DNA of 64,000 bases from Hexactinellida sp. DTS-2022 (GCA_028753945.1 JAPNXP010000010.1:4529042-4593041); one strand, 5' to 3'. Counted from the first letter of the stretch, positions 1 to 12,655 are shown. Numbers and translations are program-made. The notes: generated by a model not told the origin, from the letters alone.

Positions 1-70
1 ATTACGTCATGTGATATTGAGTAAGCATATATACACACATACACATAGGTTTGTGTTTTAATAGTATAGA
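1..70 (-). mobile_element. Helitron 5' end, minus strand, running off the window
   Basis: Read on the minus strand, this begins at 70 with TCTATACTATTAAAAC, the 5' terminus shared by the other Helitrons here, and is preceded by A (T at 71 on +). The short distal part resembles internal Helitron sequence (TGACGTAAT region) with an internal deletion. The 3' end lies outside the window. Confidence 0.6.
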
Positions 71-310
71 TATAAAGATATTTGTTTGTATGTTCCGAGT
101 TGATTGAAGAAACTGAACGGTTTTCAAATATGATTTAAGGCATATAGGGGTAACTTTTGGCCCCCGCCAACAAGGTGAGGTTTCCACTCAAAATGTATCA
201 CACCTCATCGAGTTATGACGTCATTGTCACATTTAGAGAAGCATGAAAATTCACTTAATCGCACATAATTCCTGTCCTCTAAGTCTAAGACATAAAATCT
301 GAAATTTAGC
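71..310 (+). mobile_element. Helitron body fragment without ends
   Basis: This stretch matches the interior of the complete Helitrons at 12656-13156 and 25522-26008 (TTGTTTGTATGTTCCGAG, then GGGGTAACTTTTGG, then TGACGTCATTGTCACATTT). No TC start or CTAG end is visible. It abuts a minus-strand Helitron head at 70. Confidence 0.6.
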
Positions 311-454
311 AATTGGCCTTTTGTGACCACCTAAATATTTGAGGAAACCAATGTGGCCCGAAATTAAAATCGATTTGGGTACGTCAGATGTTGGTCAACT
401 ACATATAGCTATCCTTATTAAAAATTTTTACTGCATTTAGAACTTGATTGTTTG

Positions 455-614
455 TAGTAGTATTTGTAAAGTATTTAAATACTTTCGGAAAGTATTTGGA
501 AGTATTTAAATACTTTGTAATTATTTCCAAAGTAATTGTATTGTATTTAAATACATTTTGAAAAGTATTTGTATTGTATTTAAATACATTTGAATTTATT
601 TGACCCCAAGCCTG
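455..614. mobile_element. MITE remnant with GTATTTAAATAC repeats
   Basis: Several copies of the palindrome GTATTTAAATAC are spaced through this stretch. It ends in CCAAGCCTG, whose complement CAGGCTTGG is a hAT-style terminus. The other end and a target duplication are not clear, so the hAT assignment is tentative. Confidence 0.4.
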
Positions 615-1010
615 GCTTTCGGCACAGCTGCAATTTTGGATTATTTTTTTCCGCCATCTCATCATCACTATGAAGGTGTTAAATTATTTCAGAAAGGTGT
701 TTCAAAAGGCAACGACCCTTAGAGTGGTGGAAGTTTCCATTTAGCTCACTTCATTTGAGAGATATTCAAGTTTCAGTAGAATATAATCTGTGATGACTCT
801 GCATTTTTTAAGTGCGTGTTGGGTATTCACCCAACTCCAACCAACCCATGCGAATTATGTAATTCAAAAAATTGTAGAAACACATTTTTTTGACCATGTC
901 ATCATCACCCACCCACTTGAAGGACCAATTAATAAATTGAAATTTGTTTCTGGCTTATATCATCCCTGAGATTAATAAAATTTAGCTAATTAGTATAAAT
1001 ATTTAATTAA
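615..1010 (-). repeat. Dispersed repeat A, minus-strand copy, part 1
   Basis: The reverse complement is closely similar to 58775-59190, including GAGCTAAATGGAAACTTCC, CGCATGGGTTGGTTGG and AATTTAACACCTTCATAG. The copy is split: it resumes at about 1565-1692 after about 550 bp of other sequence. I see no coding capacity. Confidence 0.6.
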
Positions 1011-1560
1011 TTTATTAATTATTTAACACCATTATTATGTACAGCAAAATAAATTAAGTTCAATTATTTGCAATAATTATTAATCTATATTGAATTTCAT
1101 TATAATATTTGAATTCAGCGCACTCGATAACCCCAATAATCTAATTGGAACCGTCTCTATAAGTTAAACACAGAGCGAATTAATTTGAATTTATACGTAT
1201 GTCATGTCACTCATGTGTCCATTGTGCAAGCATATTCCCGTTGAAGTAAATTTAATCACATAATCTGTCGTTGTTATGAAATGTAAAATGTTAGTTTTCA
1301 AATAGAAAATAGAAGCCTACTCGATCTCACAAGTTGAATCAATATAATAATCACAAGTTGAAACAATAGAATTAGATTTAACATTTTCAATTGAACTGAA
1401 ATGTTAGTAAACAATGGAAATTTGCAACTCAATTGTGGCACAAATGAAGCGGAATTTTAAAATTCATGCACTGTGACAAGGTGTGGAAATAAATTATCTA
1501 TCGAATGCATATAAATTGAATAATTGCGCACTATTTATTGTTCCTTTTCTAACATTAAAC
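1011..1560. repeat. AT-rich repeat B inserted in repeat A
   Basis: It separates the two halves of repeat A. The part around 1325-1560 resembles 10860-11040 (ACAAGTTGAAACAATAGAATTAG shared in part, and a common AAGGTGT motif near the end). No open frame or clear terminal repeat is visible. Confidence 0.4.
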
Positions 1561-1564
1561 AGGT

Positions 1565-1692
1565 GTAAAATGTGTCCAAAAAAATGTGATAAAAAATCGT
1601 GACCCCAGGTGCACATCTGTAACCCTGTCCTGAAAATTTGGGTTCTTAGTTAATAGAACTCTATTCTGTGGATGAGCTACGAATAACTAACT
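1565..1692 (-). repeat. Dispersed repeat A, minus-strand copy, part 2
   Basis: This matches the complement of about 59240-59370: a block around CTATTCTGTGGATGAGCTACG and the GGTTACA/CCTGGAAATT region. A related block also occurs near 51205-51310. Confidence 0.5.
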
Positions 1693-1906
1693 AACCAAAG
1701 CACTAAGACTGGGCCACTATACTATACTATAGTGGCACAGTAATTATTATAATGATACAATTATGTATATATTTACCTATCACGTCAACCGTAAGTAGTT
1801 AACTCTATTTTTACCGATATTGTATGAATTTGTATCTGTATAGTTTACTGGCCTGTTTTACAAAACCTAATCCATCTAATTTGATACATTATGTCACGTT
1901 CCCTAG

Positions 1907-2226
1907 AAAAATATCAAGGAAAACTTCAAGATGCGCGATCTGAATCCGATAAACTGATTGAGTCATATAGACAAGAAGTAGAATATTTGTCTTCCAAGCT
2001 ATATAGGCAGAGTGATTCTACATTCAAAAGATTGAAAGAGGCCGCAAAAGATGCTGTTAGCATTACAACACAGTCAACTGTACCACAGGATCACTTATTC
2101 AAGCTCAAGGAAATGGAAGAGTTAATTCAAGAATTGGAAAGAGAAAAGGAAATTATGATTAATGATAATAAAAGTGTGAAATCTCTACTCAAAATAGCCC
2201 GTGATGAAAAAATCAGAACCAAACAG
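1907..2226 (+). CDS. CEP290: CEP290 exon (third from the 3' end, partial gene)
   Basis: This is an internal coding exon of the CEP290-like gene. The open frame reads LEKYQGKLQDARSESDKL onward and is strongly charged coiled coil. A pyrimidine-rich TTCCCTAG gives a plausible acceptor at 1906. The frame is closed just upstream of the ATG at 1891, so that ATG is probably intronic. The donor is CAG|GTATCA after 2226. The exon ends in phase 0, matching the next exon. It was joined to CEP290 by strand, phase and coiled-coil character; the diagnostic C-terminal motif is in the last exon. The 5' exons lie left of the window. Confidence 0.7.
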
Positions 2227-2438
2227 GTATCAACAATTTTCAACAATACAAATAAAAAATTATAATTTAATATCCGTTATCATTAAAATACGACATCAAG
2301 TATATATCACTCACATATGCAAATAACGAACAACTTCGCAAGAATAACATATTGCTCATTACCATCCAAGTTTCATTTGATCTATCACACAGTTATAACC
2401 TTGCAGCTTTCCTTTTACCATACATGCATAATCCCACC
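2227..2438. other. Intron sequence, nothing recognised
   Basis: CEP290 intron between the donor at 2227 and a P-type MITE. It ends in the 7-bp duplication TCCCACC. Confidence 0.5.
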
Positions 2439-3247
2439 CATGGCCTACTATATAATACGGCTAGATAAGTCAAGTATTTGTCATTTTATTTCCAGGCCAG
2501 TGTTTACTTTCTAATTGCTCGTAAAATAAATCACCAATTGTCATGTAATAAACTAAACTTAGGTTTTCAAATACGCTGGAAACATCTAAAATACTTTTGA
2601 GAATGATTTCTCATCAGATTTAACCACAATGACGTAATAAAATATGCATACCTATATATGGTAATGATGTTAAATAAATGTTAATTTTTTAGATAATTTG
2701 AGAATCTAACTTTGCCGTTTTTGTCCTAATGCATTTTTCTTGTAAAAAAACTAACTACAGTGACAAATTATGTCATTCCTTTCACTCAAATTCTTTTCAA
2801 CGTCAATGTAAGTAAATAATTATGCTATTGTTATCAAACCATATGTTTTGTATTTTTTGAAATGTATAGTTAGATTTTAATCTAAGTCTTAAAAGTACTG
2901 TTTGACGACGTACATGTTGCCCAGTCAGTTTAATGACCGTTCCTGAGACTTATTTAGCTAATGTTCACAAAATCTATACTTCAATCTCTATTTCAAATCT
3001 CTACTTCATAATTAGTATTAATTACCATATATGGGTATGTATATTTGATTACGTCATTGTGGTTAAATCCGATGAGAAATCATTCTCAAAAGTATTTTAG
3101 ATGTTTCCAGCGTATTTGAAAACCTAAGTTTAGTTTATTCCATGACGATAGGTAATTTATTTTACGAGCAATTAGAAAGTAAACACTGGCCTGGAAATAA
3201 AATGACAAATACTTGACTTATCTAGCCGTATACTATAGTAGGCCATG
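2439..3247. mobile_element. P-element-type MITE, complete, 7-bp target duplication
   Basis: The ends are CATGGCCTACTATA and TATAGTAGGCCATG, and the inverted arms run for over 200 bp. It is flanked by the 7-bp duplication TCCCACC (2432-2438 and 3248-3254). The termini match those of the transposase-bearing P elements at 16105-20549. A second copy is 27334-27940. It has no coding capacity and sits in a CEP290 intron. Confidence 0.85.
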
Positions 3248-3597
3248 TCCCACCTAATAGTTTTTTGAATAATTTAATAGTTGTCTTATTACAAAAATAC
3301 CGATTGTGGGAGCACCCAAGCTCCTGAGACTATATAGGTGTTGTTTTCACTGAACCGATTACTACGCAGAGGCCCCCTATTTAAATAAGTGCTTTTGTTT
3401 GTTAAATTTTCTTCTTAGACGCTATCCTAACCGCAAATTAAGGGCAGAAAATTGACATTTAGAACCAGTTAGGATACATCACAACACATGACTCTACTGT
3501 TTATGTATATCATATAAGTTCATATTGCTGATATACTATTGTGTCCTACGAATATTTTGAGCGCCTAATACGTTTGATAATATATGGAGTACGGTTT
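3248..3597. other. Intron sequence, nothing recognised
   Basis: AT-rich CEP290 intron without visible repeats or coding frames. Confidence 0.4.
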
Positions 3598-4168
3598 AAG
3601 ATATATTTGTGTCTATGTTATGTCGATTTTGTCAAATGTTGATTTTACAAAATCAACATGTCAATTTTACAAAATCGACATCCAAAACGTCGATTTTGTA
3701 AAATCAACATACAAACTTAACTTCTAATTTGTAAAATAGTCGATTTTGTAAAATCGACATTCTGAAAAGTCGATTTTACAAAATCAACGAATAAAATATG
3801 TCGATTTTGTAAAACCAATTATTTTCAAAATGTCCATTTTAAAAAATCAAAATATTTTATTAGTTAATTTTGTAAAATCACATTTCAGTATGTCGATTTT
3901 ACAAAATTATCTAATAAAATATGTTAATTTTATAAAATCGACATATTTATTCGTTGATTTGTATACACACACTTAAAATGGCCCGAGCGTTTCAATATTC
4001 ATACAAGACACTTTGTTTAAAGCCTGCTTCTTTTATCTTGTTATGTGCTACATGCTTACTCAGTTAAACATGACTTTTAGCCTCATTCCACAACTTGACA
4101 GAGAATGTTGATTCATGTTGATTTTGTAAAATCAACATTTAACAAAATCGACATAACATATATATCTT
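3598..4168. repeat. Palindromic satellite-like element with GTCGATTTTGTAAAATCGAC units
   Basis: About a dozen variants of the 20-bp palindrome GTCGATTTTGTAAAATCGAC, some with TTGATT/AATCAA, are spaced 10-30 bp apart. A unique stretch follows (about 3960-4100), then more units. The outer ends are mirrored: AAGATATAT with TATGTTATGTCG on the left, and the complement on the right. It looks like a foldback or MITE-type element. No target duplication is clear. Confidence 0.6.
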
Positions 4169-4214
4169 GGAACAGTTGTATATTGGGATGCAACTCATGG
4201 CCCATGATTGATTT

Positions 4215-4375
4215 TGTAGTATCCTTAGTCCTTGCTAGAATCTCTTGTAATTGTGTTATCGTCTAATGTTTAGTAGTAACCTTAGTAACTTGTAAACGTC
4301 AGTATTGACGTACTATTTATATAGGATTATCTTGTGTTTATTAGATTATCTTTTGTATACTCTGAAAATATAACA
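4215..4375 (+). repeat. 5' LTR of the gypsy element
   Basis: 161 bp, TG...CA. It contains a TATTTATATAGG promoter-like box and is nearly identical to 8314-8474. The same LTR occurs alone at 35819-35979. Confidence 0.95.
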
Positions 4376-7300
4376 TTGGCGACGAAGGTAAAAATTTCAA
4401 ATGGCATCCAGGCACGGAGTCATTAACGAGTTTGAGGCAAGCAGAGAAGACTGGACCTCGTACGCTGAGCGTTTTCAGCAGTATTTTGCGTCAAATGATG
4501 TGGATTCTGTAGAGAAACAGAAAGATATTCTTCTCAGCATGTGCGGAGCACAGACTTATCAGCTCCTAAACAATTTACTCACCCCAGAGAAGCCGACGGA
4601 TAAGACTTTTGCGGAGCTGGTCCAGTTGCTGAAAGATCACTTGCAACCTAAGCCATCGATCATTGTTGAGAGATTTACTTTTCATTCTCGTTCTCGTAAG
4701 GAGGGCGAATCAGTTGCTGTATTTGTTGCTGAATTAAAGAAATTATCCAAGCACTGTGGTTTTGGTGACACCCTTAATGACATGCTTCGTGACCGTCTCG
4801 TCTGCGGTATCAACGATGGAGGGATGCAACGTCGTTTACTTTCTGAGCCGGACTTAACTTATAGGAAAGCTCTCGACCTAACCCAGGCAATGGAAACCGC
4901 GGAGCGTAATGTCCACGATTTACAGGGTTCAAAGTTGCGAGTAGAGAAGACATACTTGGTGAAAGGAAGTTCACAAACAAGTCAGGAAATCAGGTGTTAC
5001 CGCTGCGGCGCGAATCATTGGTCAAATGAATGTCGCTATAAAGAGCTTCACTGTCATAGTTGTGGCAAACAAGGCCACCTATCCAGAGTTTGCCGGAGCA
5101 AAGAAAAGCGATCAAAACTATTTTTCAATAGGAAAGAAACACATCAGGTACACTCCGACAATACTAGTGGCGATCAGGAGTCAGAAGAATACGCCCTATT
5201 CAATGTAAACGACTCAGATAATAAACCATTGCAGGTGACAGCGATAATTAATGGAGTGGAACTTCCATTAGAAGTAGATACAGGGGCGACAGTCTCAATT
5301 ATAAGTCAGAAAACATTTAATCGGCTATGGGATAAAAACAACGCTCCCCAAATAAAACCTTCAGGTGCTCGTCTTAGAACCTATACTGGCGAAACTATCA
5401 AGTTTGTCGGCCAGCTTGAAGTAGGCGTATTCCTCAACAAACAGCAAGAAAGCCTCAGCTTATTAGTTGTAGAGGGCGATGGTCCCAGCTTACTTGGAAG
5501 AGATTGGCTAAAGAAAGTTAGATTGGACTGGTCTCAGCTTCATCAAATCAGAGCCACAAATGATTTGAATAAGGTTTTGGGTTTTTATCCTTCCTTGTTT
5601 CGGGACGAACTCGGTTGTGCAAAGGGGATTCGTGCAAAGATTATCGTAAACCTAGATGCTCATGCTAAGTTCTACCGTCCAAGGACTGTTCCTTTTGCTC
5701 TGCGCGAGAGAATAGAGCAAGAACTTGAACGATTAGAGGCTCAGGGTGTAATTGAGCCTGTTCCTTCCTCTGAGTGGGCTACTCCAATTGTCCCAATTGT
5801 TAAAGGTGATGGCTCGGTCCGCATTTGTGGAGATTACAAGATAACTGTGAATATTTCTGCTAAGGTCGACGCATACCCCCTACCTCGTGTTGACGATTTG
5901 TTTGCTACATTATCAGGAGGCGTTTCTTTTTCCAAGTTAGACTTAGCTCACGCATACCTACAGGTTCCTTTGGAAGAACAATCAAAGAAGTACACCACAA
6001 TAACGACACACAAAGGATTATTCCAATACAACAGGTTACCTTTCGGACTATCTTCCGCTCCAGCAATTTTCCAGCGAACAATGGAAGGCATATTGCAAGG
6101 TTTACCACGAGTATGTGTGTATCTCGATGACATACTGGTTACTGGATCTAGTGAGAAAGAACACTTAACCAACTTGAAGAATGTGTTGGAGCGCCTCGAG
6201 AAAGCTGGATTCCGACTTAAAAGAGCCAAGTGTTATTTCCTATTACCAACAGTTGAGTATCTCGGGCATGTTATCACGCCTCAAGGATTGAAACCTAGCG
6301 ATAAAAAGGTGAAAGCAATAAAGGAGGCCCCAACTCCAGTTGATGTTCAACAATTGAGGTCATTTTTGGGCTTAATGAATTATTATGGGAAGTTTCTACC
6401 TAACCTTTCCTCCCTATTGGCTCCGCTTCACGATTTGCTTCATAAACACGCGAAATGGCGTTGGGATATTGAACATAAGGAGTCATTCGAAAAAGCTAAA
6501 AGCTTATTAACGTCAACTAAGTTACTTGTTCATTTTGATCCAGATAAACAACTAACCATCACTTGCGATGCCTCACCATATGGGGTCGGGGCCGTATTAT
6601 CTCATATATGGGGCGACGGTACTGAACGACCGATCTATTACGCTTCACGTTCATTAGCTGCTGCCGAAAAGAATTATTCACAGCTTGACAAAGAAGGTTT
6701 AGCTATTATATTCGCGGTAAAGAAATTTCACCAGTTTCTCAATGGGCGTTCATTTGTAATCAAATTTGATCATAAGCCACTTCAATATATATTTGGACAC
6801 ACTCACCCAGTTCCACCTTTGGCATCTGCAAGAATACAGAGATGGGCTTTGACTTTAGGAGCTTACAATTACACAATTGTGTACAAACCGGGATCAGAAA
6901 TTCGTCACGCAGACTGCTTAAGTCGCTTGCCCTTACCCCAATCTCCTAGTGAAGTTCCCCTACCAGGGGAAACGATATTACTCTTAGACAGCCTTGAGCG
7001 GTCACATGTCAGTGCTGAGCTAATTAAGCAATGGACTAACAATGACCCAATACTATCAAATGTTCGCCGTTTCATGCTTAACGGATGGCCAGAAAAAGTC
7101 GACCTAGAACTGCTACCATACCAACGTAGAAAGAATGAGCTAAGTGTACAGAATGGGTGCGTACTTTGGGGTAGTCGAATCGTGGTACCACAAAAGAGTC
7201 AAGAACTGGTTATCAGCATCTTGCATCAAGGACATCCAGGTATATCACGTATGAAATCTTTGGCGCGATGTTTTGTTTGGTGGCCAAAGTTGGATGAACA

Positions 7301-8313
7301 ACTTGAGACAAAAGTCAAGCAGTGTGAACAATGCCAGTTTTCTCAACATTTACCAGCCAAAGTGCCACTACGTCCATGGGAATGGCCTGAACGTCCGTGG
7401 TCACGCATACACATAGATTATGCTGGACCATTATTGGGAAAGTGGTTCCTCTTAGTTGTGGATGCCCATTCCAAATGGATGGAAGTTGTCATTGTTTCCT
7501 CAGCAACATCAAGTGTTACGATTGAGAAACTTAGATCGATGTTTGCCACGCATGGTTTACCCGAAACGATAGTGTCGGACAATGGTACTGTATTTACAAG
7601 TGCTGAATTCAAAAACTTTACCACAAGAAATTGTATTCGCCATATTCGAACGGCTCCTTACCACCCCTCTTCGAATGGACAGGTCGAGAGAGCGGTTCAA
7701 ACATTCAAAGAAGCAATGAAAAAGAACCAAGAAGAGTCGTTAGAAACGAGGGTCTCAAGGTTCCTTTTCCACTATCGAACCACTCCTCATTCTACAACAG
7801 GGATCACTCCAGGCGAAATGCTAATGGGGAGACAATTAAGGTCACATCTCAGTCTCCTCGTTCCTAACGTTGCTACTCGAGTAAGGTATAAACAAATCTC
7901 TCAAAAAGAACGCTATGATGAGAGGGCGAAGGAAAGAGAATTTGCAATTGGTGATCGCGTTTTAGTACGTATTTTCCAGAAGGTACCTCCTGGGTAAGAG
8001 GTATCGTGAAAGACAAAAGTGGGCCGCAATCTTTCAACGTCGAATTGGATGACGGCCGGATTGTACGACGGCATATCGACCATATTCAGTCATATGGAGT
8101 CTCAAGTACGAGTGATCAGATTCAAGATACAGATATACCGACGGATATTATTGATGAAGGTCCCCAGCCAATCGTTGATCATACTCAAGACAACGAAGAA
8201 GTCCTCAGCCCTCCCTTGCGGCGCTCATGCAGGATACGAAATGCTCCAGATCGTTATCGGCCAGAATCTCTATAATTAGTCAACAAACTTCTTCTTCTAT
8301 TAGTGGAAAGGAA

Positions 8314-8474
8314 TGTAGTATCCTTAGTCCTTGCTAGAATCTCTTGTAATTGTGATATCGTCTAATGTTTAGTAGTAACCTTAGTAACTTGTAAACGTCA
8401 GTATTGACGTACTATTTATATAGGATTATCTTGTGTTTATTAGATTATCTTTTGTATACTCTGAAAATATAACA
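8314..8474 (+). repeat. 3' LTR of the gypsy element
   Basis: 161 bp, preceded by a purine tract and followed by the GATTT target duplication. Confidence 0.95.
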
Positions 8475-8479
8475 GATTT

Positions 8480-9373
<894 letters not shown>

Positions 9374-9433
9374 CCACTATATAAAGTAAATATATTACTA
9401 TCCATTTATTAATCTGTTGAAACTATTTTATAG

Positions 9434-9775
9434 GTGTGTCACGATGAAGCATATATTAAAATTGCAGAATATACTATTGAGATCACTAAACTTACGGAAA
9501 TGATTCATCAACTAGAACTTAAGTTAGTAGAAAAGGAATTGAAGATTGAAGTTTTAGAAGGAAAATTATCAACAACAAAAGAGGCCCCAAAAGAGCCTTT
9601 GTCACGAATAATGAAGGACCAGGTTAACTTATTAAAACAAGAGTTGACACAGAAAGATCACGATATTAACACTCTTAAAGATGCTCTGTTACAGGTTAAG
9701 ACTGAACTAATGGACAATGCAGAACAGGCAGTGAGACACCAAGCTAGAGATGCTGGACATGAACATAACTTGCAT
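9434..9775 (+). CDS. CEP290: CEP290 exon (second from the 3' end)
   Basis: Acceptor TTTTATAG|GTGTGT, donor GCAT|GTTAGT. It has 342 nt, exactly 114 codons, so phase 0 at both ends. The product is heptad-rich coiled coil (LTEMIHQLELKLVEKELK, then LSRIMKDQVNLLKQELTQ). The sequence runs open past the donor for a few codons into AT-rich intron. The assignment follows from phase and orientation with the last exon. Confidence 0.75.
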
Positions 9776-9817
9776 GTTAGTTATAGTTATGCACATTTCA
9801 ATAAATAAATCCTACCT

Positions 9818-9870
9818 AAGGATGCTATGTATACCTTGATACTTGGTATCAAGGTATACATAGCATCCTT
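9818..9870. repeat. Perfect 25-bp-arm palindrome in a CEP290 intron
   Basis: Arms 9818-9842 and 9846-9870 are exact complements around a 3-nt loop (TTG). The left arm begins AAGGATGCTATG. It lies 43 bp after the exon donor, so in RNA it would form a stable hairpin near the splice site. Confidence 0.9.
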
Positions 9871-10430
9871 CAGAATTGTGTTATTTCACCATATGATTAC
9901 GTAATCGCTATTTTGGGTGCGAAATATCGTGTTTTAATAACTTGCTTTTACCAGGTTAAACGCGTTATAATATGTTCAAGATTGGAACATGATCATGCCC
10001 AGAACAAGTTAAACGAAATAGTTATATTGAAATTATAAATGGAATGTTGACACGTTCCTCGGATGCCAGGGATATGTATATTTCCTAAATGAACCATAAC
10101 TCAGACTATCAATTTTATGTAAACAGGGCTAGTTCTGATCTATCCGGAATAGGTAACTTCCTATTCATTGATAATACATCATTAATGCTTAACTTCATTA
10201 ACTTTTGAGATAATGAGATAATTAGCAAATAATTTTTCTAAGCTAATTAGTAATTATGTATCATTTCTAGTTATGGAGATAAATAAAATAACCTATTTAT
10301 CAATGGACTTTAAGTAATCCATGGTCCAGAAAAATATACTCAGTGGCATGGCTTTATATATCGAAGGTCACGAGAGTTCCCTCTACAGTTTAGTATATAA
10401 TTCAATGTTTTCTCCTTTCCAAAGTGATTA
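9871..10430. other. Intron sequence, nothing recognised
   Basis: AT-rich, with no coding frame or repeat recognised within the window. Confidence 0.4.
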
Positions 10431-10439
10431 ATTTAATTT

Positions 10440-10720
10440 ATTTCAACCTTAATCATTATGATTATATGAATAGCATTTTTGTATTTCTTGCCATGCTTTC
10501 TGCATTGACAACATGAATGCAATGTCTTAGTGTAATTCCTCTTAGTATAAGCGTGTAGGGATTCCCTAGACGAGCGAGCGTAGCGAGCGAGAAAAAAAAT
10601 TGGGGTACCCGGAGATTTTGGCCTACTCAAATAGGTTGGCAGGTATGATTTTTACCCGGAGTTTACCCGGATTCCGTGTAAAGTCTGGGTAGCTCCGGGT
10701 AACTGCTCTTCCTTTGGAGG
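10440..10720. repeat. Dispersed repeat C with GAGCGAGCG motif
   Basis: It shares CATGCTTTCTGCATTGAC and the CGAGCGAGCGTAGCGAGCGAG motif with 41030-41135. The right part holds CCGGAGTTTACCCGG and related TACCCGG words. The family is unknown. The GC-rich motif resembles a terminal hairpin, but I could not define ends. Confidence 0.4.
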
Positions 10721-10759
10721 CACTATAAAGGCTATACATATATATCATATATATCGTCA

Positions 10760-11050
10760 TTTAATTAGTCTAACAATAATATCCACACTGAATTAACAAA
10801 ATAATCATTTATTTTACAAAATACTTATTAAAACAATAAAACAAGATTTAACAAGTTGAATGTATATAATTACGTATTACAAGTTGAAACAATAGAATTA
10901 GATTTTACAATTTTACTAAATCTGAAGTGTGAGGAAATACAGGAGATTGGCAGCACAATTAAGGCAGAAACTAAGGCAAAATTAAACATTCGTGATTAGC
11001 CAAAAAGGTGTAGAGTTAAATTCTCTATTTATTTTACATTTTATTAAGGT
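10760..11050. repeat. AT-rich repeat B, second copy
   Basis: Similar to about 1325-1560 (AAGTTGAAACAATAGAATTA and downstream words). No coding capacity. Confidence 0.4.
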
Positions 11051-11055
11051 TTAAT

Positions 11056-11786
11056 CATAGCCTACTATACATAAGGCCTCACAGTAACTTGTGGATTTTG
11101 GACCAGAGATGTCGGAGTCGACCTAACTATTTTGTTACAAAATATATCGATATATGGTTTTAAATTTTAATAGGTTAATGTAGGATATAATAACGTATTC
11201 TAGACAGTATAATTTGTTTCGTCTCCACTTCGCATAGAATGTATATAGAAATTCAAATTTAGGATATATATTATTGACTCCTAACAGCAATAAAATACAT
11301 GTAAGTGATGTGTGAATATATATACGTATATATAGTATTAATCAGCAGCAGATGTCCAAAGCTTCTTTAATGAAAATCAAAGTAGCCCTCCAGTTAACAA
11401 TCCAGTGCTCCAGATATTAAGCCAGTCCTCCAGATATTAAGCCAGTCCTCCAGATAACAATCCAGTGTTCCAGGTATTAAGCCAGTCCTCCAGATGAATT
11501 CTTACAATATTGAGTCATAATTTTTAACTATATTTGCTAGAAAACAGTTAACAACTACAAATACAAGTTTCTTAAGGATGTGGCAGCCATCAATTGAACA
11601 GAACAAACAGCTATTATTCCATAAATCACAGATATTACAATCCAAAACAAAATTAGTTGAGAGCTCGTCAAGAATTTTCCTAGATGGTCCCTCCAATAAC
11701 TTCGCCATCAGTTCATTATTATTCTTTATGGTAATAAAAATCTTCCAAACGATAACTATAGATTCTAATAACCACCACCAACTCAT
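11056..11786 (-). pseudogene. P-element fragment: left terminus and transposase C-terminus
   Basis: It starts with the P-type terminus CATAGCCTACTATACATAAGG. On the minus strand, 11502-11786 encodes a P-transposase C-terminal tail ending in VVNCFLANIVKNYDSIL, parallel to ANCFVANKIKNYNSSV at about 60230-60280 and SNCLLSNRVKNYNVLV at about 41790-41840. The rest of the gene is missing. It is cut off on the right by the MITE starting near 11786. Confidence 0.65.
11385..11497. repeat. Minisatellite, about 21-bp unit
   Basis: About five imperfect units of the type CCAGATATTAAGCCAGTCCT lie between the P terminus and the transposase tail. Confidence 0.75.
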
Positions 11787-12417
11787 CTGAACTGAACGAC
11801 CTGAACGAACTGAACTGAATGAACTGAACGAACGCTAGTTGTGTTGAAGTTAGGAAGTGAACGTGAACGAAATGAACGTGCGTTAATTTCAGGCTTGGCC
11901 AAAGTTCAGGTCATGACCTGACCTGACCTAACCTTTGAGTGACCTGAACCTATTTTCTGAACGCCTTGACCTGACCTGACCTGACCTGACCTAGTCTATC
12001 AAAGGGTCAACTCGGTTGGATTTAATTTTTCAGATATATCAACACCACTTTTCCCACAAAGCGCGTTAAATGCGCCATGCCATTTAACCCGCTTATGATT
12101 TCAGAATGGAGTATATTTTTGCATAAAATGACGCGCTAAGTATTGATATCTCGCCCTTAAAGCGTCTCTAGTATGACCTGAAATGACCTGAAATGACCTG
12201 AAATGACCTGAAATTGACCTGAGAATGTGAAATACCTGACCTGACCTGACCTGTATGATTTTTTTCCCACCATGACCTGACCTGACCTGACCTGAACGTA
12301 AATTGTATATAAGACCTGACCTGACCTGACAATCGGGACCTTTTGACAAGCCTGAACTTAATTTGAGATGAACTGAATTGGGTTTATTCAGTCCGTTCGT
12401 GAACCTTTCATTCCCTG
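11786..12417. mobile_element. Nested MITEs rich in GAACTGAAC and GACCTGACCT repeats
   Basis: The outer part holds GAACTGAAC/GAACGAACTG words and ends in GTGAACCTTTCATTCCCTG, the terminus also seen at 58644. Inside (about 11892-12356), a second element bounded by CAGGCTTGGCC and CAAGCCTG is filled with CCTGA pentamers. Both termini look hAT-like, but I could not confirm clean 8-bp duplications. The RSGQVRSGQ-type frame here is a repeat artefact. Confidence 0.6.
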
Positions 12418-12655
12418 GTATAGATATATATCACTGGTTGAATTAATCATTCACTGAGCACCATTTCATTTTAATGTAGGCGTGAAATTACAGTCCATGA
12501 GGTCCCATTGCGTCGAGATTATTTTTTATATTTTATAATATATATGTTGCAGAGTAAACACGTTCACACTGATGCAACGCGTACGCACCGATTTCATTGG
12601 CGCCAACGCGCTCACACCGGGTACACGTTTACACTGAAACATATATACGTATATA

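Larger units (their letters stand above)
4215..8474 (+). mobile_element. Ty3/gypsy LTR retrotransposon, nearly whole, young
   Basis: Two 161-bp LTRs (TGTAGTATCC to AATATAACA) flank a gag-pol region, with the 5-bp target duplication GATTT at 4210-4214 and 8475-8479. TTGGCGACGAAGG directly after the 5' LTR suits a tRNA-Ser-type primer. GGAAAGGAA before the 3' LTR is the polypurine tract. Parts in order: gag with two CCHC knuckles (to about 5.1 kb), aspartic protease (DTGA, about 5.28 kb), reverse transcriptase with YLDD (about 5.7-6.4 kb), RNase H (about 6.5-6.9 kb) and integrase with zinc-binding and DDE regions (from about 7.2 kb). There is no envelope. The LTRs differ at one visible site, so the insertion is recent. 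It looks almost whole, with about one break. It lies in a CEP290 intron in the gene's orientation. Confidence 0.95.

Noticed and set aside
1891-1906. ATG at 1891 as the start of a separate gene
   Set aside because: It precedes a good splice acceptor (CCCTAG), and an in-frame stop lies just upstream. The downstream phase-0 donor fits an internal CEP290 exon.
5026-7867. Short frames overlapping the gypsy pol region
   Set aside because: Shadows of the retrotransposon in other frames or strand.
10561-10591. GAGCGAGCG motif as a Helitron hairpin end
   Set aside because: No CTRR end or matching TC head could be placed. Kept only as dispersed repeat C.
12101-12349. RSGQVRSGQ-type open frame
   Set aside because: Translation of CCTGA pentamer repeats in a MITE.
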